The notes under the pieces are model-generated. The model saw only the letters and a program-made list of their open reading frames with translations. It was not told the origin of the DNA and searched no databases. From Candidatus Leptovillus affinis (GTDB lineage: Bacteria > Chloroflexota > Anaerolineae > Promineifilales > Promineifilaceae), in assembly GCA_016705235.1 (NCBI GenBank), contig JADIYP010000007.1, positions 465,937-529,936 on the forward strand: a DNA stretch of 64,000 bases, written 5' to 3'. Position numbers and translations under genes: made by a program. This document shows, one piece after another, positions 26,838 through 36,539 of this stretch (position 1 is the stretch's first letter; the number at the start of each line of letters is the position of its first letter).

Positions 26838-28565
26838 TCACTCACCTAAAACTAGCGGTTCATAATCAGCAACTTCGTCTTCATATAAGATGGTGTATTG
26901 GTAGCCCTGTTCTGTCAGAAAAAGCTGGCGGTTGGCGCTGTACTGCTGGTCTACCGTGTCTTTGGTAACGATGGTGTAAAAATGGGCTATCTGATCTTCA
27001 TGCGGGCGCAAGATGCGGCCCAGCCGCTGCGCCTCTTCCTGGCGGCTGCCAAACATGCCGCTGATCTGCACCATCACGTTGGCGTTGGGCAAATCGACGG
27101 CGAAATTACCCACTTTAGAAACTATCAGCACCGGGATTTCGCCTGTTTTGAACTGTTCATATAATTTGCGTCGTTGGTTGACGCTGGTTTTGCCGGTGAT
27201 CAACGGCGCTTTGTAACGCCGCGTCGCCAGGTCTAACTGGTCCAGATACATGCCGATGATCAGCACCTGATCGCGGCGGTGTTTGATGAGCAGCTCATCT
27301 AACACTTTGAATTTGTTTTTATTCTCAGCGGCCATGCGATATTTATCGCGTTCTTCGGCGATAGCATACTCCAGGCGCGTTTCGTGGGGCAAGGGGATGC
27401 GAATTTCTACCACGTCGGCGGTGGCTATCCAGCCCTGGCGTTCCAAATCTTTCCAGGGTACGTCGTACTTTTTGGGGCCAATGAGCGAGAAGACATCTTC
27501 CTGACGGCCGTCTTCCCGCACCAACGTCGCCGTCAATCCCAATCGCCGCCGCGCCTGCAATTCGGCCGTAATGCTAAAGACCGGGGCTGGCAGCAAATGC
27601 ACCTCATCGTAAATGATCAGGCCCCAATTGTGATCGTTGAACAGGCTGAAATGGGGGTACTGCTCCTGATAAACGGCCGTTTTCGCCACGCCGCGCTTGC
27701 GGTAGGTCATGGTCTGGTAAGTGGAAATGGTGATCGGGCGAATTTCCTTGCGCTGGCCGGAATATTCGCCCACCATGTCGGGCGTCAGCGTGGTTTTGTC
27801 CAGGAGTTCGTCGATCCACTGCCGCACCGACACCGTGTTAGGCGTGAGGATGAGCGTGCTGCACTGCATCTCGTTCATCACCGACAGGCCAACAATGGTT
27901 TTACCGGCGCCGCAGGGCAGCACAATAACGCCCGAACCGCCATGCGCCGCACCGCCTGCGTAAAACACCTCGCCAGCTTCTTGCTGATAATGGCGCAGGG
28001 CAAATGGCTTACCACCCTGCGTCAGCAGGCGCACGTCAAAATCAACATGGTCGCCGGAAACATATCCGGCCAAATCTTCAGCCGGATAGCCGATATTGAC
28101 CAGAGCTTGTTTGATGTGGCCGCGCCGTCCTGGGTTGACGCGCAGGGTGTGGGGGTCTTCCTGGGCAATCAGGTAGGGCATTAATTCTTTGCGGCGCTGA
28201 AGTTCTAAAATAAGGGGCACATCGGTGGAGGTGAGGAGCAGGTCTTCGGCGCGGCGGATGAGGCGGACACGGCCGTATCGCCCAATATACTCGCGGATGT
28301 CCACTTCCACATTGCCCGGCAGCGGGTATTTGCTGTAACGCGCCAACCCCTCGATGATGGCATCGGCCGCCAGCCCGGTAGACGCGGCATTCCACAAAGA
28401 CAGCGGGGAGATGCGATAGGTGTGAATATATTCCGGGCTTTTTTCCAGCTCCGCAAAACGCGACAACACGTCTCGCGCTTGTTGGTAAAGCGGATTGTTG
28501 ACTTCTAGCAAGACGCTTTTATCGCCCTGTACAATAATTGGATTCTGAGGATTGTATTGCATCAT
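26838..28565 (-). CDS. XPB/Ssl2-like superfamily 2 DNA helicase
   Basis: 575 residues, typical of bacterial XPB. Walker A in VLPCGAGKTIVGLSVM, DEVH box in IIYDEVHLLPAP, motif III and RED motif in GLTATLVREDGRQEDV, IGPKKYDVPWKDLE (XPB-specific), motif VI region RQEEAQRLGRILRP. An N-terminal damage-recognition-like domain precedes the helicase core. Expected role: 3'-5' DNA unwinding or translocation in excision repair or transcription-coupled processing. ATG 28565 or 28562. A promoter lies just upstream and a MITE-like element immediately beyond it. Heads the module with the SWIM and Helicase_C_3-like proteins. Confidence 0.92.
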   Translation of the reverse strand: MMQYNPQNPIIVQGDKSVLLEVNNPLYQQARDVLSRFAELEKSPEYIHTYRISPLSLWNAASTGLAADAIIEGLARYSKYPLPGNVEVDIREYIGRYGRVRLIRRAEDLLLTSTDVPLILELQRRKELMPYLIAQEDPHTLRVNPGRRGHIKQALVNIGYPAEDLAGYVSGDHVDFDVRLLTQGGKPFALRHYQQEAGEVFYAGGAAHGGSGVIVLPCGAGKTIVGLSVMNEMQCSTLILTPNTVSVRQWIDELLDKTTLTPDMVGEYSGQRKEIRPITISTYQTMTYRKRGVAKTAVYQEQYPHFSLFNDHNWGLIIYDEVHLLPAPVFSITAELQARRRLGLTATLVREDGRQEDVFSLIGPKKYDVPWKDLERQGWIATADVVEIRIPLPHETRLEYAIAEERDKYRMAAENKNKFKVLDELLIKHRRDQVLIIGMYLDQLDLATRRYKAPLITGKTSVNQRRKLYEQFKTGEIPVLIVSKVGNFAVDLPNANVMVQISGMFGSRQEEAQRLGRILRPHEDQIAHFYTIVTKDTVDQQYSANRQLFLTEQGYQYTILYEDEVADYEPLVLGE

Positions 28566-28591
28566 GTATGACCGATTTTTTGAGATTGGTG

Positions 28592-28620
28592 ATTATGCAG
28601 TGCTAATTAATGTCTGGCAA
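28592..28620 (-). promoter_or_regulatory. Probable promoter of the XPB helicase gene
   Basis: Minus strand: TTGCCA (28620-28615), 17-bp spacer, CATAAT (28597-28592), about 27 bp before the ATG. Each box matches 5 of 6 consensus bases. The -35 box is part of the 8-bp target duplication of the adjacent MITE-like element. Confidence 0.6.
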
Positions 28621-28622
28621 AT

Positions 28623-28723
28623 GTATCTTCTCAAAAAGTTGGGGAATTTGTAGGTCGGATTGTTAATCCGACCGTGCGGAATGCCATTCCGCACGACGAC
28701 ACCCCGAAATATTGAGAAGATAC
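28623..28723. mobile_element. MITE-like element, family C (101 bp) with 8-bp target duplication
   Basis: Ends GTATCTTCTCAA and TTGAGAAGATAC. Interior hairpins GGTCGGATTGTTAATCCGACC and GTGCGGAATGCCATTCCGCAC. Flanked by perfect TGGCAAAT repeats (28615-28622, 28724-28731). A second copy in reverse orientation is at 48633-48735. Confidence 0.88.
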
Positions 28724-28885
28724 TGGCAAATTGTCTTAAAATTGTGGCAGAAAAGGCAAAAACCCGCAGCGTTTACCACGATTGTTTTGTTTGCCTTACC
28801 CGGCAATGACGAAAGCACAGACCTTCCAGCCGCTAAAAGTCCCGTTGTCCAAAAACCGATGGTAGACCGAACGCCTGACCGCCAA

Positions 28886-28914
28886 TTGACACACGTCCGG
28901 AAAAACAATACACT
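28886..28914 (+). promoter_or_regulatory. Probable promoter of the peptidase/STAND signalling cluster
   Basis: TTGACA (28886-28891), 17-bp spacer, TACACT (28909-28914), 60 bp upstream of the peptidase ATG. Perfect -35; -10 matches 4 of 6. The rest of the 28732-28973 gap shows nothing else. Confidence 0.55.
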
Positions 28915-28973
28915 AAAAATCATGGCGTTTCTAGTCCATCCCTATCGACATTTAATAAGCGAGGCAAACTTTG

Positions 28974-30338
28974 ATGATGAGGAGCCAAACCGTTCACGCT
29001 GCCGAAACTGTTCTTACCCAATGTTTGGCGCTCCGCCCCGGAGCCGAACTAGTCGTTTTCGCTGATGAAACCACCATTGATACAGCCAGCATATTAGCCG
29101 AAACGGCCATCCGCCTGGAACTCCGGCCGGTTATGGCCTATTTCACGCGGCAGATGCAAATAGACCTGCACCATAAGGGGCTTTTCCCCGGCATCGAAGC
29201 GATGCTCAACGACGCCGTAGCCGCGTTGGTGTGTCTGAACGGTTCACCGCAATGCCTGCCCTTTCGTGACCGCACCCGGCAGTCGGCGCTGAACGCAGGC
29301 TGCAAAGTCGCCCACATGCCCGGCATCGATCCGGCCACGCTGCTGCTGGCAGATGTGGATTATGAGACCTTGACTGCTCAATGCGAACTGTTGGCCCTGG
29401 CTTTGGCCAAAGGGCAAGCGTTGGAAATTATCACCCAGGATGATCAGGGGGCTAAACATCATTTGCGACTGCCCCTGAATGCCTGGCGGCGGCTGCCGAT
29501 CATCAGCGATGGCATTATTCAGAAAGATTCGTGGGGCAATGTGCCATCGGGCGAAACCTATATCGCTCCGCCGGAAGGACTGGCCGAGGGCAGCATTGTG
29601 ATCAATGGCTCCATTCCCGGCTACACCTTACTTCCCGGCGAGGCCATGACTCTGCGCTTTGCCAACGGCCGTCTGGTTCAATGGACGCCGGCCGAAAGCC
29701 CCGCCGCGCAGCATTTACTACATACCCAGATCGAATTGGCCCGCTCGCAGGGCGACGAAAACTGGGACAATCTGGCCGAAATTGGCTTAGGCGCCAATCC
29801 CCGTGTGCAGACATTAACCGGCATTCCCCTGTTAGATGAAAAAAAGTATGGCTCCATTCACATCGCCTTGGGCGACAATGTGGATATGGGCGGGCAGATT
29901 GCATCGCACATTCACTGCGATATGGTGGCGCTGTCGCCTGAAGTGTTGGTAGACGGCCGTATCATCATCGCCGGCGGCGATATTGTGATCCGTGAAGCGG
30001 ATTGGCGGGAAGATCATCGGGCGGTGCAGCCAACGGCCGTGTGGCAGCCTGATCTCACTGTAACCTGCATGGCGACGAATGTACACGTGGACGAACAAGG
30101 ACAACTGCATCGCCTGTGGGACACCAGCTCCGGGCGGGTGTGTTCGGTAAAGGTCGGGCGCGGCGAAACGGCTCGGCTGGCAGCGGCCATTTACCAGGCG
30201 CTGAAACACCGGGGGAAACCCATGAAAATCGCCGATCTGGCCCCATTGAAGCCCAATCTCGATTTGCCTCAGGTATTACAACTAACTTACCTCTTGCAGC
30301 AATATGAGCTGATCAAAATTCAGAACCATGATCTTTGA
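28974..30338 (+). CDS. M29-type aminopeptidase-like protein with extra C-terminal domain
   Basis: 454 residues from ATG 28974 (GAGG upstream; 28977 also possible). Residues up to about 345 match M29 aminopeptidases (AmpS/PepS): GNVPSGETYIAP, LAEIGLGANP (metal Glu), LLDEKKYGSIHIALGDN (Glu, His) and HIHCDMV (His, Asp), so the metal site looks intact. The last roughly 100 residues are an addition not usual in M29; the stretch RLAAAIYQALKHRGKPMKIA followed by LPQVLQLTYLLQQYELI looks like a winged helix. It opens a five-gene cluster of ATPases and signalling proteins, 25 bp before the STAND gene, so it may be a regulated protease of that system rather than a nutritional peptidase. That role is inference. 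Confidence 0.75.
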   Translation: MMRSQTVHAAETVLTQCLALRPGAELVVFADETTIDTASILAETAIRLELRPVMAYFTRQMQIDLHHKGLFPGIEAMLNDAVAALVCLNGSPQCLPFRDRTRQSALNAGCKVAHMPGIDPATLLLADVDYETLTAQCELLALALAKGQALEIITQDDQGAKHHLRLPLNAWRRLPIISDGIIQKDSWGNVPSGETYIAPPEGLAEGSIVINGSIPGYTLLPGEAMTLRFANGRLVQWTPAESPAAQHLLHTQIELARSQGDENWDNLAEIGLGANPRVQTLTGIPLLDEKKYGSIHIALGDNVDMGGQIASHIHCDMVALSPEVLVDGRIIIAGGDIVIREADWREDHRAVQPTAVWQPDLTVTCMATNVHVDEQGQLHRLWDTSSGRVCSVKVGRGETARLAAAIYQALKHRGKPMKIADLAPLKPNLDLPQVLQLTYLLQQYELIKIQNHDL

Positions 30339-30363
30339 TTTGTAGACCAGGAGAGAGGAAAAC

Positions 30364-31911
30364 ATGGTCACTGCGTCGGATTTTCCATTCGCTCTGCGGG
30401 CAATTACCGAACGGCTCAATTTCGGCTGCTCCGGACCACGGCAGGTCGGCCGTTTCCAGACGTATGAGGTGGATTTGTCGGATTGGAGCCTGAGTCTGAC
30501 CGACGCCAATCCCTGCATCTGGATCAAAGCGGCCGATTTGAAGGCGCTGTCTCTGCCAAAATTGGCCGATAACGTGCGCGATGTGGTGCGGGAACGGGGC
30601 TGGCAAAACAGCACGATTTTGTTGTTTGTAGACGGCCGTGCCGAACCCCTGCGCACCTACCTGCCACCGGCGCTGCCAACGTTTGTGCTGATTGGGGCCG
30701 AGCAGCAAACCCAAATTCAGGCGGCAGACTCGCCAACGGCCGTTACCCTGGACATCCTCCTCAGCCAAATGCCCCGCTCGCAGTTAGCCCCCTACGAAAT
30801 CAACAAACCGGTCGTCGGCAGCCGCTTTTTCGGCCGGCGCATGGAAATCAACAAAATTTTGCAGCATCCCGACGCCAATTACCTGTTCCTGGGCATCCGG
30901 CGCGTCGGCAAAACCTCGCTGCTCAAAGAGCTAAAACAACGCATGGACCGCCTGGACCCGCCCGGCGAAGGCCAGATCCGCCGTCTATACGTCGATTGCA
31001 CGGTCATCAACTCCGAAGCCGAATTTTTGCGCACCCTGGCCTACCACCTGGACCCCAGCGAAATGAAACTACTCTTGGGGCGCGCGGCCGAATCTACCCG
31101 CTACCAAAACCTGATGTTCGACCGCTTTGCGTCGCTGCATGGCACACCCATCACCTTTCTGATTGACGAACTGGACCGGCTGCTGGACCACGTGGGCAAC
31201 CAATGGGGCTTGTTCGATGTGCTGCGCGCCGCTTCTAACTCCGGAAAGGCGCGGTTTATCATGGCCGGATACCGGCGAGCGATGCGCGCTTCCACCAATC
31301 AAAATTCCCCCTTTTTTAACCTGGCCGAAACCATCAACCTGGGCCGCCTCAAACGCTCCGAAGTGCGGCAGATGATCGTTGTGCCCATGGAGCGGCTGCG
31401 CATCGGCATCCAAAATCGGGAAAATGTCATCAACCGCATCAACCGCGAGACGGCCGGGCTGCCCAACTATGTCCAGTTTTACTGCAAAACCCTTTTGGAG
31501 CAGTTGGATGAAGAAGAGCGCGAAGCCATCACCGAAGATGATTTGCAGTTTGTGTATGAAAACCGCGAATTCCGCAATTTTGTGCTGGATACCTTCATGT
31601 CCAACACCGAGCCGGTGGAACGCGCCCTGGTCTATGCGCTGGTAGCGTCCGATGCCCGGCCGGCCGGACAATCCATCTTTTCGCAGCGCAGCATGGACGA
31701 TGTTCTAAAAAAACGGAAGCTGAAACTGACCTATGAGCAGCTAGATCAGGCCTGCCGCAATCTGGCCGTGGCCGGGGTGTTTAATGAGGTTGGGCGCGAT
31801 TTTGAATTTGCCGCGCCCCTCTTCCAGCATATGCTGCGCCAGACGCGGGACGTGGACTTCTTGTTCGACAAAACGCGCGAAGAGATTTTGGGAGCCAAAC
31901 TTCTGACATGA
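30364..31911 (+). CDS. STAND/AAA-type ATPase with unknown N-terminal domain
   Basis: 515 residues. Residues 1-150 form an alpha/beta domain I do not recognise (LLFVDGRAEPLRTYLPPALP). The ATPase follows: FFGRRMEINKIL lead-in, Walker A GIRRVGKTSLLKEL (near 178), Walker B ITFLIDELDRLL (near 266), then a helical and winged-helix-like C-terminal part ending near DFEFAAPLFQHML. Such proteins act as NTP-dependent switches in signalling or conflict systems. Good Shine-Dalgarno (GAGAGGA). Its stop overlaps the next start as ATGA, so the two are translationally coupled. Confidence 0.85.
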   Translation: MVTASDFPFALRAITERLNFGCSGPRQVGRFQTYEVDLSDWSLSLTDANPCIWIKAADLKALSLPKLADNVRDVVRERGWQNSTILLFVDGRAEPLRTYLPPALPTFVLIGAEQQTQIQAADSPTAVTLDILLSQMPRSQLAPYEINKPVVGSRFFGRRMEINKILQHPDANYLFLGIRRVGKTSLLKELKQRMDRLDPPGEGQIRRLYVDCTVINSEAEFLRTLAYHLDPSEMKLLLGRAAESTRYQNLMFDRFASLHGTPITFLIDELDRLLDHVGNQWGLFDVLRAASNSGKARFIMAGYRRAMRASTNQNSPFFNLAETINLGRLKRSEVRQMIVVPMERLRIGIQNRENVINRINRETAGLPNYVQFYCKTLLEQLDEEEREAITEDDLQFVYENREFRNFVLDTFMSNTEPVERALVYALVASDARPAGQSIFSQRSMDDVLKKRKLKLTYEQLDQACRNLAVAGVFNEVGRDFEFAAPLFQHMLRQTRDVDFLFDKTREEILGAKLLT

Positions 31912-34900
31912 ACAGCGACGCCACGATGATCTTTCGGCGCAAAGCGGCGGCCGCGGCCAAAGCCAGGCAGCGCCTGCCACGCCGCGAACGTAACCTGCAC
32001 AAGATTTTGGGTAGTGTGTACGCGGGCAACTGCTGCCGGGTATTGGGGCCGCGGTATCACAACAAAACCAGGCTGATGCGACAAGCTGTGGAGCGGCTCA
32101 ATCAGGATGGGGATCATGTCGCAATCTACCTGAAATTGGGCGACATCCGGCGCGATGATGAGACCCAGTTTTTCACCCATTTGCATGACACGATTCGTGA
32201 GAAATTACCGCCGGCTCTGTCTGCGGAGGAGTTGGCGGTGTGTGAAACGGCCGTTGCCTTCCAGTACGCCCTGGTAGAGTGGAGCCGCCAAAGCGACCGC
32301 AACCTGACCCTTTTTCTGGACTCGTTAGAGATGGCTCCGCCCAACCTGGTGGCCTCGCTGCTGGGCGCGCTGCGGGCCGCGTTTACCATGGTGGTCAACC
32401 AGCCAGGGGCGCATTTTCAGGCAGTGGTCTGCGGCTCGCTCAGCCTGAGCCAGGTAGCGCTGGATAATGCCTCCCGTTTCGAGAGCATTTCCGACCTGGT
32501 GCTGGTGACCGAATTGGACGAGCAGGAACGGCTGGAACAGGCGATCCTGCTCTGCCGCGAAGCGAACCTGGTGCCTATGACCAGCGGGCTGCACGCCTTG
32601 TTGGCCCAGACCGGCGGCGACCCGTTTTTGATTAGCCAGATGATAACCATCTGCGCCAAACAGATGAAACAGGCAGGCTGGACCCGCATGACCGACAAGC
32701 GCGTGGCGGAAGCGGCGGCGGCCTTTTTGCAAGACGAGACGCATTGGGCGGTGATTGAATCGCTGCGGCAAATTGAGATTAATCCCAGCCTGCTTTCCTG
32801 CGCTTTGCTGCTGTTGGAACGAGGCGAAGCGCCCGACGGCGAACTGCCCGTCGACAGCGGCGAATCGCCGACGGCGTTGGATTTGTGCGGCGCTTTTGGC
32901 CGCACGGCCGTCGGCTATAAGCTCAAAAGCCTGTTGTGGGTCACCATGGTGCGCCGCCACCTGACACCGGCGCGGGTGGGCGGGTTGTACGCCATCGCCG
33001 GCGATTGGGCCAGGGCGATGCACTACCTGGGGTTGGCGGTGCGGGCGGGGGAAACGGCCGTTAAACCCGAACTCTTCGCCGCCACCATCAACGCCATCCA
33101 CGCCAGCGAAGAAACGCTGCAAGCATTTGTCGACTTGGGACGCGGCTTGCAGGCCGCTTACCCTGAAAGCGATACCTACCTTTATTACCAGACAGACGAT
33201 GCTCTGCGCCTGGTGTACCCTGTCCGAGAAGCAGCGCCCGACCGACGCGCCATCCTTCTGGAAAAAACCAACCGGCCGGAAATAGAAGCTTTGCGCGGGC
33301 CAGAATACTCCATCTTGCCCATAAATGGCGAGAATCGCCTGCTATTCCCGCTGCGCATCGGGCCAATTGGCGCACATACGGTGGGCCTGGCTTCTTTCAG
33401 CCGCCTGACCAGCTCAGATTCACCTTATGAACAGCGTGAAGAACGGATGCAGCTATCGGCGTTTTTGCGCCAGGCGGCGCGGGCGTTGGAAGCCAAAGGA
33501 CAGTTTGTCCATTTGCTGGATACCACCACACGGCACGCCGACAAGCTCAAAACATTCAACAAAATCCTGACGCGCATCCTCCACCACCGCGATCAGCCGG
33601 AAACGGTGCTGCTGCGCAGCGTCTTAGAAGGTATTACCCATGGCTGGGGATTGGAATTTAACCGGGCGATGCTGTTTGTGCCGGATGAGAAACAGCGGCA
33701 GTTGGTCGGCTCGCTGAGCATTGGTCATCCCACGCGGGCAGAGACGGAGGCGGAGTGGGAAGCAGAGCCGTTTGACCGGGAGACGGTGGATGAATGGTTG
33801 GCCGGGTTGTTTACCACACAAGAGGAAAAGGCGCGGCGGCAGCAGCGGCTGCAAGCGCTGGTGGAGACGATAGAAGTTCCGATAACGGCCGTAGACGACC
33901 CCCTCATCCAATGTTACCGCCGCCAACTGCCCATACTCAGTTCGCAGCACAATACGCTGGCCGGTTTCACTCGCCCCTTTTACGACATTGTGCAGCCGCC
34001 AATTGATTTTGCCCTGGCGCCGCTGCAAGCCGGGGAACAGGTATCGGGCGTCATTTACGTAGACAATAAGTTTACCGGCCGGCCCATCGCCGCCGAATCT
34101 TATGAACTGCTGCAAACCTTTGTCAGCCAGGCGGCGCTAATCATTGAAAACGCGCGCGCCTTTGCCGCCGAAAAGCAGCGTTCCGACGCCCTGACCCATC
34201 TGCTGCGCGTAGAAGACGCCGTTAACAATCAAATCACGCAGTCGGTTCGGGCGGTGTTGGCGGAGATTGTCGCTTCGGCGCAAGAGTTGTTTGGCGCGGA
34301 GTGCGTGGTGGTTTATCCACTGCGCTCCACCGACCTGGGGACGGGTTTGCTCAATTATGACAGGGACCATATCACCCATGTGGGCGTTCGTGATGAAGCC
34401 TCCATCAGCCAGCCACGGCCGTCGGGCGGCATGGCGACCTGGGTAATTCAAGAAGGGGTTTGGCCGGTTTTGGATACGGCCACGGCCGTGGTGCCCACCA
34501 ACGGCACGGCCGTGCTCGACAGCGAATTTATCCGTCAGGAAGGGATTCGCTCGTTTGCCGGCGTGCGCCTGGGCAATGCCGAAAATCCGGTCGGCGTGCT
34601 GTACCTCAACTGGCGCGAGCCGCATCGCTTCTCCTATGAAACATTGCGGCTCATCCGCATTTTCGCCAATTTCGCGGCCGTCGCCATTCCCAGCGCCCGC
34701 CGCTACCAGCAGGTCCGCGCCGATTTGGACCGCCGCAATCAGGAGTTAACCAGTCTGGGCCGCGTTTTAAAAGCCAGCCTGGAAATCCATTCAGAAGAAG
34801 GCATTGAGGAAGCCATTCGCTGGGCCTTGGAAACAGCGCAAGAGCAAACAGGCGCCCCTCATCCGTACCTGATCCGCAATGAACCCAATGACCGCTGGCG

Positions 34901-36419
34901 TGTTTTTTATCTGGCCGCGTCTGGCCGGCTGGAGGCGGCAGACAAGGAATTGCTGCCGGGGAAAATGCCTTTTACCACCTTCTCGCAGGCTGCCGGCAGG
35001 CTGGTAAACCTGTGCGCCGACGAGGTGATTCGTGATCCTTCGCTGGTGTACCAACCAGATACCTGCTGCCTGCTGGAGATGCCGGTGATGGTGACGAGCA
35101 ACTGCCTGGCGGTTCTGCGCCTGGAATCGCCGCTGCCCGACAGCCTGACGGAGGCGCATCAAGAGTATTTGCAGCACGTTGTCAGCCGCCTGGCGGTAAC
35201 GATGGAACAAATCGAACGCACCCAGGCTTTGCGTCGTCTGCTGGAGATTTCCTGGCAGCTCACCCACGAACGAGAGCTGCCGGGTCTTTTGCACTTTCTG
35301 GTGCAGCAGGCGATGTTGGCCATGCGCACGGTGAGCGCTATTACGCTGTACCATGTGGACATGATGGGGCAGTTGGTCTTGGGCGAGATGGCCGGGGTGA
35401 AGCGGGAAACGGCCGTTACCCAACAACCGCCTTACACACCCACCGTCATCAACCAGATATGGCAGCTCACCAAACCATTGTTCGCCGAAAATGTGCGGCA
35501 GAATTCGCTCCTCAGCGGCCCATTTGTCCACCGCGAAGGCATTCGCTCGACGGCCGTTTTCCCCTTGCAGGTCAAAGAAGAGCGGGTCGGCTGCATGTTT
35601 TTCAACTACCGCCTGCCCCACGTCTTCGACGACAGCGAACGCAGTTTGCTTTCTCTGTTCGCTCACCTGACGGCGATGGCCATTCATCAGGCCAGGCTGA
35701 ACGCCGAATTACAACATGCCCGCGACCGGGAATTGTGGCAGCGCATCAGCCAGCTTTCCACCGGCATGATCCACGACATCAACAGCGCCGTCGCCAGCAT
35801 CCCCGACCTGACGGCCGAGATCGAAACCAAGCTCCGGTCGGCCAAAGACGTATCGGCGCCGCTGGCCGATTTGCGCCGTAACGCTGAAAAAACGGGGCAG
35901 TTAAGCGCGCGCCTGCGTGATCTGGTCATCCACCAGCAATTCAGGCCAGAAGTGGTCCCCTTGCGCAGTCTGATTCAGACGGCCGTTGCCGAACTCCAGG
36001 AACAAAAGCCGCCCCACATCGACATTCATTTTCAAGACAACAACCAGACCCCGGAAATTTGGGCCGACCGCTTGCTCATCGTGCGCCTGCTGCATAATCT
36101 GATAGTCAATGCCTGGGATGCTATTCCCCCGCAGCGCCAGGGCCGGGTAGAGATCAACCTGACAGTGCAGCACCGAGAAGCCCAAATTGACATCCGCGAT
36201 AATGGGGCAGGTATCGAGCCGGATAACGTGCCGCGTGTGTTTGAACCGGATTTCACCACCAAAGAAAACCAGTCGGGCATTCATGGCATTGGTCTGTATT
36301 ACTGCCGGCAAATTGCCAGAGAACACCGCGGCGAGCTGGAAGTAGCCAGTGTGGTAGGCGTCGGCACGACCTTTACCATTGTTCTGCCTTGCTTTTATGA
36401 TCCTCTGGGTGAGGAATAA
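31908..36419 (+). CDS. Fusion of degenerate NTPase, multiple GAF domains and histidine kinase
   Basis: 1503 residues. Residues about 30-260 resemble an AAA-like STAND domain, but the P-loop is GPRYHNKT (Asn for the usual Gly before Lys); Walker B is LTLFLDSLEMA. A middle linker is followed by about four GAF sensor domains between 540 and 1280 (repeats of LLRSVLEGITHGWGLEFNRA and REGIRSTAVFPLQVKEERVG type). The kinase core has the phospho-His in TGMIHDINSAVAS (near 1289), the N-box LLHNLIVNAWDA and G-box GIHGIGLYYCRQIAREH. No membrane segment or signal peptide: a cytoplasmic sensor. Likely phosphorylates the receiver protein encoded downstream (36540). Confidence 0.85.
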   Translation: MNSDATMIFRRKAAAAAKARQRLPRRERNLHKILGSVYAGNCCRVLGPRYHNKTRLMRQAVERLNQDGDHVAIYLKLGDIRRDDETQFFTHLHDTIREKLPPALSAEELAVCETAVAFQYALVEWSRQSDRNLTLFLDSLEMAPPNLVASLLGALRAAFTMVVNQPGAHFQAVVCGSLSLSQVALDNASRFESISDLVLVTELDEQERLEQAILLCREANLVPMTSGLHALLAQTGGDPFLISQMITICAKQMKQAGWTRMTDKRVAEAAAAFLQDETHWAVIESLRQIEINPSLLSCALLLLERGEAPDGELPVDSGESPTALDLCGAFGRTAVGYKLKSLLWVTMVRRHLTPARVGGLYAIAGDWARAMHYLGLAVRAGETAVKPELFAATINAIHASEETLQAFVDLGRGLQAAYPESDTYLYYQTDDALRLVYPVREAAPDRRAILLEKTNRPEIEALRGPEYSILPINGENRLLFPLRIGPIGAHTVGLASFSRLTSSDSPYEQREERMQLSAFLRQAARALEAKGQFVHLLDTTTRHADKLKTFNKILTRILHHRDQPETVLLRSVLEGITHGWGLEFNRAMLFVPDEKQRQLVGSLSIGHPTRAETEAEWEAEPFDRETVDEWLAGLFTTQEEKARRQQRLQALVETIEVPITAVDDPLIQCYRRQLPILSSQHNTLAGFTRPFYDIVQPPIDFALAPLQAGEQVSGVIYVDNKFTGRPIAAESYELLQTFVSQAALIIENARAFAAEKQRSDALTHLLRVEDAVNNQITQSVRAVLAEIVASAQELFGAECVVVYPLRSTDLGTGLLNYDRDHITHVGVRDEASISQPRPSGGMATWVIQEGVWPVLDTATAVVPTNGTAVLDSEFIRQEGIRSFAGVRLGNAENPVGVLYLNWREPHRFSYETLRLIRIFANFAAVAIPSARRYQQVRADLDRRNQELTSLGRVLKASLEIHSEEGIEEAIRWALETAQEQTGAPHPYLIRNEPNDRWRVFYLAASGRLEAADKELLPGKMPFTTFSQAAGRLVNLCADEVIRDPSLVYQPDTCCLLEMPVMVTSNCLAVLRLESPLPDSLTEAHQEYLQHVVSRLAVTMEQIERTQALRRLLEISWQLTHERELPGLLHFLVQQAMLAMRTVSAITLYHVDMMGQLVLGEMAGVKRETAVTQQPPYTPTVINQIWQLTKPLFAENVRQNSLLSGPFVHREGIRSTAVFPLQVKEERVGCMFFNYRLPHVFDDSERSLLSLFAHLTAMAIHQARLNAELQHARDRELWQRISQLSTGMIHDINSAVASIPDLTAEIETKLRSAKDVSAPLADLRRNAEKTGQLSARLRDLVIHQQFRPEVVPLRSLIQTAVAELQEQKPPHIDIHFQDNNQTPEIWADRLLIVRLLHNLIVNAWDAIPPQRQGRVEINLTVQHREAQIDIRDNGAGIEPDNVPRVFEPDFTTKENQSGIHGIGLYYCRQIAREHRGELEVASVVGVGTTFTIVLPCFYDPLGEE

Positions 36420-36539
36420 GACGTGAATGAGTCAGAAACTACCTCCCGGAGATATAACCATCCGGAAACAAAATCGGCCAGACTTATATAATCTATGGGC
36501 GCTTTCAGCAGAAAGCACGCCCACATGGTTAGCCGTGAC

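Noticed and set aside
27384..28184. 266-codon plus-strand frame opposite the XPB helicase
   Set aside because: Antisense shadow; the minus strand has all helicase motifs.
32325..33122. 265-codon minus-strand frame inside the GAF-kinase gene
   Set aside because: Antisense shadow rich in Gln/His/Arg, without start context.
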